Shown one piece after another: positions 17,416 through 26,353 of a DNA stretch of 64,000 bases. A program made the position numbers and the translations under genes. The first letter of the stretch is position 1; the number at the start of each line of letters is the position of its first letter. The stretch is from Lutibacter citreus (GTDB taxonomy: Bacteria > Bacteroidota > Bacteroidia > Flavobacteriales > Flavobacteriaceae). The DNA lies in contig NZ_QEIH01000004.1 of NCBI RefSeq assembly GCF_003260195.1, forward strand, positions 434,001 through 498,000, in the 5' to 3' direction. The notes under the pieces were generated by a model. It was not told where the DNA came from. It worked only from the letters and a program-made list of their open reading frames with translations, and did not search any database.

Positions 17416-20004
17416 TTATTTCTTTATAATTTTTACACTTACGGGATTTTTACTCATAACTCTAGCAATATATATTCCTGAAGGTTTATTTTTTAAACTT
17501 AAGTTTATTCTCCCTGATTCGATTAAATATAATTTAGATGATAACAAACGTGAGTTAAGATCATATAATTCCACAAAAATATTTCCCTCATTTTTAGGTA
17601 GTACTAATTGAAAATCTCCACTAGTAGAATTCGGATATGCTATTATATCCTCCTCAAAATCAACAACTTCAACAATTTCTCCTTCACAGTCTTTATTAGA
17701 TGTTATTTTAACTTCATCACCTTGATTTACATCAATTACAAATGATTGATTATATGTTTCGTATTGCTTATTATTGTTTATAAATACCGTAAATGGAGCT
17801 GTACCTAAATCCATATTAACAGAAAGTTGTTTACTTTCTATTGATGTTTTACCTGAAATCTCAGATGATTCGTTGATTTCAAAATTAAAACACTGACTTT
17901 CTTCAAAATCTTTTACCGAAATACATAATTCATATATACCAGGTTCTAGTTCTTCTATATTAATCTCATTTGTGAAATTAGTATCAACATTATTAACACT
18001 TACGATATAATCTTGAGACACATCTGCAACTATATTAATTTTACCGTTATTTTCATCAGGACATGTTTCTGAAGTAGTAGTAATCGTAAACTGAGTATCT
18101 AATACCGATAATATTTTCCCTTCTCCAGAATCTTCAATTGCGTTTACACCTGCAGTCCATCTAGTACCAAATCTTTCATAAGCCCCAATATCAGGTGCAA
18201 TTCCTTTAAAAGGTTTTTCGAATCCAGAAATAACCATTCCAGCATCAGTAATAGCACTTCCCGAAGAAGGCATGAAATTTTGATTATTTGCATCTTCAAA
18301 CGGAGAAGTACTCGTTATTAAATTATTCTGAATATCAAAATCTGTTGATGTTTCGGTAAACCAAGCTCCTGAACTAGCAAAATTGTTGTATACCTTATTA
18401 TTTTCTTGTGTGTAACCATTTACCCAAGCATCCATTGCTCTTTCTGCATTCCAAATTGTATTATGAAAAAAATCTAAATTGGTATTGTTCCAATTAACCT
18501 GATAACCACTCCATGAAATATTCCAAACTACATTGTGATGCACAATATATCCCTTACTATTGTTATCTAAATAAATTCCTGCCGCTTTGCCTGGATCTCC
18601 AACTGCATGCGAATAAGAAGGTGCCGTAGCATCATGAAACCAATTATGATGTAATTCTATATTTTTAAGATCATTATTTCCAACCGTATAAAATATACCT
18701 GAATCACTATTTATTAATTGAGAGTGAGATACATCATTATAAGCTATTTCACTATCTAATCCTCCAACAGTCATACCGTCTCTACCTGCATTCCAAATCG
18801 TATTTTTTAATACTTTTGTATTATTAGCACCAGAGTTTATTGGTTTTGTATGAATACCATTGTAATCTATATTACTTATAAAATTTTCTTCAATAATACA
18901 ATTATGAGCTCCTGCCCAATTTGCTATTGTTATACCGTTCATAGAACTATGGTTTATAGTACAGCCTCTCACTATGGTATTAGCACCTAAAATTTCTATA
19001 GATGAATCGCCTTCCTGAGCAGAAGTATTTGTCAATGAATCATGACCTTCAGCACCATGCTCTATCTTACAACTAATGATTTGGTTATTATCAGCATTGT
19101 TATGTATTTTTATACTTCCTCCAAAGAAATTAATACCTTCCAATTTTATATAATCACCTTTTAATTGTGCAGCATACTGTCGGGTGGCATACTGAACACT
19201 GTCGTCTGCAGGAATACTCCCATCCGCAGTTTGAAGATATAATGTGTTAGAAGCACCATCATAATACCATTCATTTGCATAATCTAAAGCTTCCAATTTA
19301 TTAAACAAGTATAATTGTCCTCTTTCGTTACCTGGATTATTTCTCCAAACCGTTGGATTATGAGGGGTAAATGGCCATTTTGTAATATCTACTCCTGTAT
19401 GTGTTATAGAAGTAACTGTGTTTTCTGTAATAGCACGTGTCCAGCTAGCTCCCGAATGGGCACCTAAATAATAAACATAGCCACCTGTCCAATCTACATT
19501 TGGAATACTAGCAACTGTAAAATTTGAACCATCTCCACCAGTAACAGGTACGGTATTTAAAGTCCATCTATTATTATCCGTATTATTTGGCCATCTCGCT
19601 AAATCCATAAATTCGTTATTATGGTAAATAGCGCGAAACCTATTTGCAATAGACATATTTACATTGGCCTTGTAAATACTACCATTATGAACTTGCCAAC
19701 CGTTTATTACACTTGTAGCTTTAATATCTACAGTTTCGCCATCTGCAGCTTTGAAAGTTAAATAATTACCAGCTGTACCATTTTTACTTATTGATAATTC
19801 TTCTTCATACACTCCTTCTCTAATAATACAAATATCTCCTGCAGACATAACAGATATTGCTTTACTAAAGGTTTTAAATGGATTATTTATTGTTCCATCA
19901 TTGGCGTCATTTCCTGTAATAGCAACATAAATGTTTTTAGCAGAAATATTTAAGCTACATAAAATAAGGAATAAGTAAATAAAAAAACGTAATGTTTTAA
20001 GCAT
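17416..20004 (-). CDS. Secreted parallel beta-helix protein with T9SS sorting domain
   Basis: 862 residues, signal peptide ending near NISAK. The N-terminal segment (IYVAITGNDANDGTINNP) is DUF1565-like, followed by a long right-handed beta-helix (about 280-560) with repeated N-rich turns (IIEENFISNIDYNGIH, VLKNTIWNAGRDGMTVGG). After a linker come about 150 residues of Ig-like sequence and a C-terminal type IX secretion signal (AYPNSTSGDFQLVLP ... NKPSGIYIARV...KIIKK). Beta-helix proteins of this kind are often lyases or hydrolases of acidic or sulfated polysaccharides; the activity here is unknown. It is the only protein in the window with a recognisable T9SS tag, so it is probably released or attached to the cell surface. 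Confidence 0.85.
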   Translation of the reverse strand: MLKTLRFFIYLFLILCSLNISAKNIYVAITGNDANDGTINNPFKTFSKAISVMSAGDICIIREGVYEEELSISKNGTAGNYLTFKAADGETVDIKATSVINGWQVHNGSIYKANVNMSIANRFRAIYHNNEFMDLARWPNNTDNNRWTLNTVPVTGGDGSNFTVASIPNVDWTGGYVYYLGAHSGASWTRAITENTVTSITHTGVDITKWPFTPHNPTVWRNNPGNERGQLYLFNKLEALDYANEWYYDGASNTLYLQTADGSIPADDSVQYATRQYAAQLKGDYIKLEGINFFGGSIKIHNNADNNQIISCKIEHGAEGHDSLTNTSAQEGDSSIEILGANTIVRGCTINHSSMNGITIANWAGAHNCIIEENFISNIDYNGIHTKPINSGANNTKVLKNTIWNAGRDGMTVGGLDSEIAYNDVSHSQLINSDSGIFYTVGNNDLKNIELHHNWFHDATAPSYSHAVGDPGKAAGIYLDNNSKGYIVHHNVVWNISWSGYQVNWNNTNLDFFHNTIWNAERAMDAWVNGYTQENNKVYNNFASSGAWFTETSTDFDIQNNLITSTSPFEDANNQNFMPSSGSAITDAGMVISGFEKPFKGIAPDIGAYERFGTRWTAGVNAIEDSGEGKILSVLDTQFTITTTSETCPDENNGKINIVADVSQDYIVSVNNVDTNFTNEINIEELEPGIYELCISVKDFEESQCFNFEINESSEISGKTSIESKQLSVNMDLGTAPFTVFINNNKQYETYNQSFVIDVNQGDEVKITSNKDCEGEIVEVVDFEEDIIAYPNSTSGDFQLVLPKNEGNIFVELYDLNSRLLSSKLYLIESGRINLSLKNKPSGIYIARVMSKNPVSVKIIKK

Positions 20005-20064
20005 AGTGATACATATTTTCTTTAATCACACGAAAGTAATGCTAAAGCCACAAAAGAAACACAA

Positions 20065-20091
20065 CAATTCGTTATTAATTAACAACAATTG
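20065..20091. repeat. Imperfect inverted repeat between operons
   Basis: CAATT and AATTG flank a near-palindromic centre (GTTATTAATTAAC). It lies between the end of the 27-kb operon and the start of the beta-helix gene. There is no T-run, so it is not a standard terminator; it could be a protein-binding site. Confidence 0.3.
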
Positions 20092-20140
20092 ATTATTTAT
20101 AATAACTTAGGCCTGCGATATAAAAAAATCTGCTTCTATT

Positions 20141-21592
20141 TTATTTATTCAAAAGTTCTTTTTCCCAAACTTTCAATATTTCCTCATCTGAAGCATCTGG
20201 TTTCAATCCTTTTTTAGCAAATCCTTTTACCAAAAATGCGTGAGATCCTTCCTTTGCTTTTTCAATTGTTTCAGGAGTCTCAACAAGCATATTCTTTTCA
20301 ATTAATTCTAATTTTGAGCTTAATTCAGTAAATAATCTTTTTTGAATTTTATAATGCTCCTTAGATTCAGATAAATTATTAAATTCATTTGGATCATTTT
20401 CTAAATCATAAAGCTCAAATTCAGGACGTTTTTCAGTCATAAATTGATTATAAGGAGCTTTTAGTTCCCCTTTTTTATCTAAAACTTTGTACAAAGTAAA
20501 TGCAGGATACTGTAATTTTTTATAAGATGTTAATTGCATATAAGGTAACTCTGACATTCTATTCCAAATTAACTTATATCTTCCATCTGTTATTGATCGA
20601 ATATCATCAACAGCATCTCCACAACGTTGACGAAAACCAAACATATAATCTCTTTTCTCACCATTTAGAACATCTTTTCCATGCATATACTTTGGAATTT
20701 CAATTCCCGCTAATTTTAATGAACTTGCCGTAACATCTACTAAACTTATTAAACCTTTATAAATGGTTCCTGCATTCATCTTTTTAGGATAACGAACAAT
20801 TAAAGGAATTGCTAATCCACCTTCATACAACCATTGCTTATCTCTTAAATGTGGGCGACCGTGATCTCCAAATAAAATAACAATGGTGTTATCTGCCAAA
20901 CCTTCTTTTTCTAATCTTTCAAGAATTAATCCAACTCGTTTATCTGCTGTTTGAACGCTTTCTAAATAATTTGCCCAATCTGCTCTAATTATTGGGTAAT
21001 CTGGATAACAACCAGGTAAAGTAACCTTATCTGGATTCACCGGATTCTCTTTGTCTTCAACAAAAACTCTATGCGGTTCATGTATTTGAACCTGCGCAAA
21101 AAATGGTTGCCCTTCAGCACGTTGATTCCAATCTGTTCCATCGAAAAAATTCTTTCCTAAAAAGTTATAATCTTCTTTTCCTTTAGAACTCATTTTATGC
21201 GCCCAACCATTGGTACAGAAATATCCGCTCTTCCTAAAAACATCCATTACAGTTAAAATCCCTTCAGGCAAATTCTTCTTATCAATAGTTCTATGGTTCA
21301 ATAAATTATAAGCACTTGGGTATGTCCCAGTTATTTGAGATGAACGACTAGCAGAACATACAGCTGCATTAGAATATGCATTTGTATATTTCACCCCTTG
21401 TTTTGCTAATAAATCCATATTTGGTGTATACACATCTGGATTTCCATAACAAGCTAATTCTCTACCTAAATCATCACAATTTATCCAAAGAATATTTGGT
21501 TGTTTTTGCTCTTGAGCTGCACAACTAAAAACTATATTCAGAATAAATAGTATGCTTGATAATTTAAGAATACCGCTACTTACTTTTTTCAT
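20141..21592 (-). CDS. Secreted S1-type sulfatase with C-S-A-S-R motif
   Basis: 483 residues, signal peptide with a possible lipobox (VFSC, Cys24). NCDDLG at 38-43 binds metal; the maturation motif is CSASR (Cys79), the alanine variant of C-x-P/A-x-R that is still recognised by formylglycine-generating enzyme. FGDHGRPHLRDKQ and YDLENDPNEFNNL are the later conserved segments. The protein is shorter than the other sulfatases. It is the last gene of the long minus-strand operon, 4 bp after the GH117 gene before it, so it most likely removes sulfate before or after GH117 action. Confidence 0.92.
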   Translation of the reverse strand: MKKVSSGILKLSSILFILNIVFSCAAQEQKQPNILWINCDDLGRELACYGNPDVYTPNMDLLAKQGVKYTNAYSNAAVCSASRSSQITGTYPSAYNLLNHRTIDKKNLPEGILTVMDVFRKSGYFCTNGWAHKMSSKGKEDYNFLGKNFFDGTDWNQRAEGQPFFAQVQIHEPHRVFVEDKENPVNPDKVTLPGCYPDYPIIRADWANYLESVQTADKRVGLILERLEKEGLADNTIVILFGDHGRPHLRDKQWLYEGGLAIPLIVRYPKKMNAGTIYKGLISLVDVTASSLKLAGIEIPKYMHGKDVLNGEKRDYMFGFRQRCGDAVDDIRSITDGRYKLIWNRMSELPYMQLTSYKKLQYPAFTLYKVLDKKGELKAPYNQFMTEKRPEFELYDLENDPNEFNNLSESKEHYKIQKRLFTELSSKLELIEKNMLVETPETIEKAKEGSHAFLVKGFAKKGLKPDASDEEILKVWEKELLNK

Positions 21593-21596
21593 TTTG

Positions 21597-22910
21597 CTAT
21601 TTTTTTGAATCTTCCTTTTTATATCTACCTTCAGGATGTTGGTTTAAACTTCCCATTCCTTGTTCAAAATATACCTCAGGACGATGCCATACTCCTGTAT
21701 TTTTGAAAGCTGGTTCATCGTAATCCAAACTTAAATCACAATCAAAACGAGCAATTATAGAGTAACTTTTTTCAGGTGTTCCTGCATTTACAAAATGACA
21801 CAACCCCCAAGTAAAACCTCTTCCATCACCTGTATTACTAAAAACATCAGGAATAAATGGAGCTGCTGCAGTAGGAGTAAAAGAAACACTTGAAGCTATT
21901 TTAAAATTAACACCATCTTCAGCAAACTGAATTGTTTCTCTTTCATTACCATCTTTAATTGCCAATGTTGCTACTCCTCCTTTATAAGGCCAATACGTAG
22001 TTTCATGCCCTGATTGCATTACTGGATTTAAAGGATGTTTTTCAAATGGTCCAAGAGGATCTTCAGCAATAGCCAAACCATGTCCAACAAGATATTTATC
22101 TCTTTTATGTGGCCATTTATTGTAAGCAGCTTTGTAATAAATATAGATTTTTCCTTTATAAACAATTGGATGCGGATCGTGTGTTGCATTTTGATCCCAT
22201 TCACCTTCTTTTCCAAAAGGAATAATAGCATCTCCACCGTGAGTCCAAGGTCCAGTTGGTGAATCTGAATACGAAACTGAAACAGGACATAAATCTCCTC
22301 TTAACCCGCTTGGCTCATCAAATGCTTGATAATATAAATAGTATTTACCTTTCCAAACTAAAATATCTGGAGTTGCAAGAGAACGCCAACCTGAATTTGG
22401 TTTTTCTGGTCTAGTAACTGCTGCTCCTTGTTCTTCCCAAGTTATCCCATCCTTACTTGTTGCATACCAAATATCACATAAATCCCAGTCAGTAGAAGGA
22501 ATGATATCAGTAGCTTCTTTAGCTCTGTCCCAACCAATTGGTGGAACTTTTGTATGTCTTTTTGTGTACCAAATATAATAAGACCCATCAACCAAAATAG
22601 GACGAGAAGGATCTCTTCGAGAAATGGTTCCATCTCCATTACTATAATCAAAACCCTTTAATCGGGTGTATTTAAATTGCGTAAACAGCTCATTATCTTG
22701 TGCACGAGGTTCTTCAAAATTAAACATACGTTCAGATGACGCACTTAAAGGAATGTTTGGTTTTTCTTCTGGTACTTTAAAAGGAAATGCAGTTTGAGTT
22801 TCTTTCTTTGCCTCGACTTCTGTTTTTACATCTTTTTCTGCACAAGAAAATTGTAAACTAATAAAAATTATTGCTATTCCTATTTTTGAAATTAAACTTA
22901 AATTCTTCAT
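21597..22910 (-). CDS. GH117 family, 3,6-anhydro-L-galactosidase-like
   Basis: Start set at 22910 (MKNLSLISKIG), which gives a normal signal peptide with lipobox-like FSC; earlier in-frame Mets add only a charged tail. About 437 residues. GH117 motifs RRDPS, THDPHP and SGHE are all present, along with TDWDLCDIWYATS and the C-terminal CHFVNAG and RFDCDLSLDYDEP. It is very similar to the next gene upstream (22924-24222), so the two come from a tandem duplication. A tandem pair may cover different substituted anhydro-galactose ends. Confidence 0.9.
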   Translation of the reverse strand: MKNLSLISKIGIAIIFISLQFSCAEKDVKTEVEAKKETQTAFPFKVPEEKPNIPLSASSERMFNFEEPRAQDNELFTQFKYTRLKGFDYSNGDGTISRRDPSRPILVDGSYYIWYTKRHTKVPPIGWDRAKEATDIIPSTDWDLCDIWYATSKDGITWEEQGAAVTRPEKPNSGWRSLATPDILVWKGKYYLYYQAFDEPSGLRGDLCPVSVSYSDSPTGPWTHGGDAIIPFGKEGEWDQNATHDPHPIVYKGKIYIYYKAAYNKWPHKRDKYLVGHGLAIAEDPLGPFEKHPLNPVMQSGHETTYWPYKGGVATLAIKDGNERETIQFAEDGVNFKIASSVSFTPTAAAPFIPDVFSNTGDGRGFTWGLCHFVNAGTPEKSYSIIARFDCDLSLDYDEPAFKNTGVWHRPEVYFEQGMGSLNQHPEGRYKKEDSKK

Positions 22911-22923
22911 CTTATACATTTTA

Positions 22924-24222
22924 TTATTTTTGAATTTCTTCACGTTTCTTTCTTAATCCTCCTAAACCTTGTTTAAAGTACACATCAGGTTTATGCCAAA
23001 CACCTGTTAATTTCATTGATGGCTCATCACAATCTAAACTTAAATCACAATCAACACGTGCTATAATGGAATGTTGATTAACTCCAAAAACACCTGCGTT
23101 TATAAAATGACACATTCCCCAAGTAACACCTCTACCATATTTTGTATTTGTAAAAGCATCAGGTGTATAAAACCCAGTTGCTGTAGGAGTTAGTGACACG
23201 CTTGAAGCTATTTTAAAATTAACTCCATCTTGAGCATACTGCATAGTTTCACGCTCATTACCATCTTTAATGGCTAAGGCAGCTATTCCTTCCTTGAAAG
23301 GAAAAAAAGTAGTTTCGTGTCCAGAGTTTAAAACTGGATTTAAAGGATGCTTTTCAAAAGGACCAAATGGAGAATTTGCAATAGCTAACCCGTGACAAAC
23401 CACATATTTGTTTCGTACATCGGGCCATTTGTTAAAGGCTGCTTTATAATACAAATATATTTTCCCGTCTCTAACAATAAGATGTGGATCTTGAGTTTGG
23501 TCTTGATCCCATTCACCTTTTTTACCTAATTCAATAGCGGGCTTGTCTGTATGTGTCCAAGGCCCATCAGGAGAATCCGAATATGCCATTGAAATAGGAC
23601 ACCAATCTCCACGTAAACCACTTGGTTCATTAAACGCTTGAAAATAAAGATAATATTTACCTTCCCAAACTAAAATATCTGGTGTAGCAATAGATCTCCA
23701 TCCTAACTCTGGCTTAGCCGGACGAGAAACAGCAATACCTTCCTCTTTCCACTTAAAACCATCCTCGCTAGTTGCATACCATAAATCGCATAAATCCCAA
23801 TCGGTTGAGGGAATTACAGCTGTAGCTTCAGCGGCACGCTTCGCTCCAATAGGAGGTGTTTTTGTTACACGTTTGGTATACCATATATAGTATTTCCCAT
23901 TCACGAGAATAGGACGTGAAGGATCTCTTCTAGAAATCGTACCGTCGTGATTATTATAGTCAAAACCTTCTAGCTCTGAATATTTAAAAAGAGAATACAA
24001 CTCATTATCTTGTGCTCTAAGCGCAGGATAATCATACATACGTTCCATAGCTGAACTTAAAGGATAACTTGGTTTTTCCGTTGGTAATTTATGAGGAAAA
24101 ACAGTTTGTACCGTTTCTTCTGAAGTCTTTTCAATTTTCGCTTCTTTTTCAGCACAAGAAATCATTGAACCTACTAATACGATAGTAATTGCTGTTTTTG
24201 ATATTAAAGTTTTCATGGTCAA
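22924..24222 (-). CDS. GH117 family, 3,6-anhydro-L-galactosidase-like
   Basis: 432 residues with a lipoprotein signal (SMISC, Cys23). GH117 catalytic motifs are intact: RRDPS with Asp100, TQDPH and SGHE. Compared with its tandem neighbour, the segment before the second Asp is TQDP instead of THDP. Members of the family act on the non-reducing end of neoagaro- or neoporphyran-type oligosaccharides; periplasmic or membrane-tethered action is expected here. It lies 10 bp after a GH16 gene in the long operon, fitting an endo-enzyme/exo-enzyme pair. Confidence 0.9.
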   Translation of the reverse strand: MTMKTLISKTAITIVLVGSMISCAEKEAKIEKTSEETVQTVFPHKLPTEKPSYPLSSAMERMYDYPALRAQDNELYSLFKYSELEGFDYNNHDGTISRRDPSRPILVNGKYYIWYTKRVTKTPPIGAKRAAEATAVIPSTDWDLCDLWYATSEDGFKWKEEGIAVSRPAKPELGWRSIATPDILVWEGKYYLYFQAFNEPSGLRGDWCPISMAYSDSPDGPWTHTDKPAIELGKKGEWDQDQTQDPHLIVRDGKIYLYYKAAFNKWPDVRNKYVVCHGLAIANSPFGPFEKHPLNPVLNSGHETTFFPFKEGIAALAIKDGNERETMQYAQDGVNFKIASSVSLTPTATGFYTPDAFTNTKYGRGVTWGMCHFINAGVFGVNQHSIIARVDCDLSLDCDEPSMKLTGVWHKPDVYFKQGLGGLRKKREEIQK

Positions 24223-24232
24223 CTAAGTTGTA

Positions 24233-25192
24233 TTAATGTTTACTATTTTTTTTCAAAGGATAAAAGTGAAACCAGTCTACCTCAAGTGTAGAATTAGTTA
24301 TTTGATCTTCTTGAATTTCTGTTTTTCCGTGCGGCATAAACAAATTTCCAATATACCAATACAACGGTTTTACTGCTTTTTTAGGGACGGTTCTCAATGA
24401 AGGAATTTCTCCATTATTAGTAAATGTAACTTTGTTACCAATTTTCACCCATTGCTCACCGTCTTTCTTCCACATTTGAAGGTAATCTGGATTATATTCC
24501 ATACCCAATATCTGCCATTTATCGTGACCTTTTGTTCCAATAACTTCGCCTTTATATTTGTCCGTTTTACCATCAATCATAATGGCTTTATTCCACCCAA
24601 AAGAAGGGCCGGGTTTTACATTTACTTTTACTCTTTGACTTAGCGAATCGACCCAAATGTATGCAGGAGAATCTGAACTCCAATCTGTCGAAACCTTTGA
24701 ATGCGTTGAAAATTCCATAATATCAATTTCCATCCAACTATCACCTTTTCCACTTGTTTCAGGAACCCAATTCTTTCTAGTATCATCCCAAGACCCCCAA
24801 AAAGAAGGATGCCAGGCGTTTCTTTTATTTTCATCAATACCAGTAGTTCTCCACTTGAAAACATACCATCCATATTGAAAATAGTTGTTTGAAACTATTG
24901 CACCAGCTTTACGCTTATCTTTAATACCATAACAAATCAATTTCCCATCTTTTTCCTGAACAAATTCCTTTCCTTGTCCTAATCCAGTTTTCGTAGATCT
25001 TCTAAAATGCCACTTATCCGTATCAAAAGATTTATTTGCTCTGTTTCCATTAAACTCGTCAGACAACTTTGAATTTGGTTTCGTTTTATACACTCCTCTT
25101 AAGTCTAATGGAAGTTCTTGCGCCGTAGATAAAAAACCAACCATTACAAATGCTGTAATGGAAGTTACCTTTAAAAATATTTTTATACTCAT
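24233..25192 (-). CDS. Secreted GH16 endo-galactanase-like enzyme
   Basis: 319 residues, signal peptide ending LSTAQ (25). A single GH16 jelly-roll with catalytic motif EIDIME (nucleophile Glu155, Asp157, acid/base Glu160) and flanking FKWRTTG and WHPSFWGSW. GH16 marine members include agarases, porphyranases, kappa-carrageenases and furcellaranases; the motif alone does not decide which. The enzyme resembles the GH16 at 35854-36792 (LICYG, DWFHFYP-like end) more than the two domain-inserted GH16 genes. It sits between a GH117 and a propeller gene in the operon. Confidence 0.9.
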   Translation of the reverse strand: MSIKIFLKVTSITAFVMVGFLSTAQELPLDLRGVYKTKPNSKLSDEFNGNRANKSFDTDKWHFRRSTKTGLGQGKEFVQEKDGKLICYGIKDKRKAGAIVSNNYFQYGWYVFKWRTTGIDENKRNAWHPSFWGSWDDTRKNWVPETSGKGDSWMEIDIMEFSTHSKVSTDWSSDSPAYIWVDSLSQRVKVNVKPGPSFGWNKAIMIDGKTDKYKGEVIGTKGHDKWQILGMEYNPDYLQMWKKDGEQWVKIGNKVTFTNNGEIPSLRTVPKKAVKPLYWYIGNLFMPHGKTEIQEDQITNSTLEVDWFHFYPLKKNSKH

Positions 25193-25226
25193 AATTATTT
25201 CTTTTACCTTATAAACTTCAACAAAA

Positions 25227-26345
25227 TTATTTTAGACGAACTTCTTTAGTTATTTTTAATGGTATCTGAATGTTAAACGAGTGTCTAACTTTATTTACAT
25301 CCAAAGTATCTGCAGCACACGTTAAAGCAATTGCCTCTCCGTTTTCAACAATAACTTGAGGACGTTCTAAATGTTTAAACTGTTGAACTCTTCCATTTTC
25401 CCACGTTACAATTCTTTCTGAAATATCATGATGTTTTGAAGCTACCCAGTCTAATCCATCTTCTGAATCATATTGAACTAATGAAAACACTCTACTTTTT
25501 CCAACAATCTTAATTCTTTTTACAATAGCTCTATATTTCCCATCTTGAAACCATATATATGGATCTTCTGCAGGAAAACGTTCACCAGCAACTTCAAAAG
25601 CTAATTTTTCTTGTTTTACAAATGGTCCTGTTGGACTATCAGAAATTGCAACCATATGAATTACTGGCCCACCATTTGGCAATGGGAATTTTTTACCCAC
25701 ACCTTTATAAACCATTAAAAATTTACCGTTTTGCATTTCGCAAATAGAAGGATTTGATGTCATTAAAGCATCAGGTGCAGAATCGTCTTCAGAAACATCT
25801 AACACAGGTTTATCGAAACGTGTCCAAGGTCCATTTGGATTATCAGACACAGCAACACCAATTCTTTGGTTATTTCTATGTTGCCAATTTAATTTATGTT
25901 TTCCTGGAACACCAACTATTTCACCATCTCCAGTATTACCCATATGATATAAATAGTATTTCCCTTTTGATTTTATTACTGTTGGATTGTGTGTATCCAT
26001 TCCATCCCAAAATTCTTTTCCTCTTGCTGGTAATGCAACATCTTGAAATTTAAACGGTCCAAATGGAGAATTAGAAACCGCATGTGCAACTTCAGAATGT
26101 GTTACCCAAACCCATCCAGGTGCTTTTGGCCAACGTGAGTAAAACATATGATATAAACCATCTTCACCTTTTACTACTGAACCTCCCCAAACACTTTTTC
26201 CTTCTTCAGAAAAAACAGATATTGGTGATACTTTTCCAAATTCAATTTTTAAATCAATATCTTGTTTAGTTATTTCTTTTTTGGGTTTCTCTCCGCAAGA
26301 AACCAAAACAAATACTATTAATACCAATGATGCTAAATATTTCAT
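25227..26345 (-). CDS. Uncharacterised GH43/GH117-like five-bladed propeller (paralogue 1 of 5)
   Basis: 372 residues, lipoprotein signal (VLVSC, Cys17). Repeated short blades, each with a GKYYLYH- or GLYHMFYSRW-type strand, place it in the GH43/62/32/68/117/130 propeller superfamily. Invariant features shared with four paralogues here are VWGG, WVTHSEVAHAV, WDG-x-x-THNPTV, QRIGVAVSDNPNGPW, AEDPYIW and LERPQV. The canonical first-blade Asp and the Asp of the H-D-P motif of GH117 are absent (VWGG and HNP instead). Databases often call such proteins generic glycoside hydrolase or sucrase; I find no basis for a substrate except the galactan context. 8 bp separate it from the preceding sulfatase gene. 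Confidence 0.8.
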   Translation of the reverse strand: MKYLASLVLIVFVLVSCGEKPKKEITKQDIDLKIEFGKVSPISVFSEEGKSVWGGSVVKGEDGLYHMFYSRWPKAPGWVWVTHSEVAHAVSNSPFGPFKFQDVALPARGKEFWDGMDTHNPTVIKSKGKYYLYHMGNTGDGEIVGVPGKHKLNWQHRNNQRIGVAVSDNPNGPWTRFDKPVLDVSEDDSAPDALMTSNPSICEMQNGKFLMVYKGVGKKFPLPNGGPVIHMVAISDSPTGPFVKQEKLAFEVAGERFPAEDPYIWFQDGKYRAIVKRIKIVGKSRVFSLVQYDSEDGLDWVASKHHDISERIVTWENGRVQQFKHLERPQVIVENGEAIALTCAADTLDVNKVRHSFNIQIPLKITKEVRLK

Positions 26346-26353
26346 GTTGTTTA

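Noticed and set aside
20141-21592. Suspicion that the C-S-A-S-R sulfatase is inactive
   Set aside because: Alanine at the third position is an accepted variant of the formylglycine motif, and the metal-binding and downstream segments are intact.
22911-22943. Earlier start codons for the GH117 gene at 21597
   Set aside because: They overlap the previous gene and add a basic tail in front of an otherwise normal signal peptide; the Met at 22910 was preferred.
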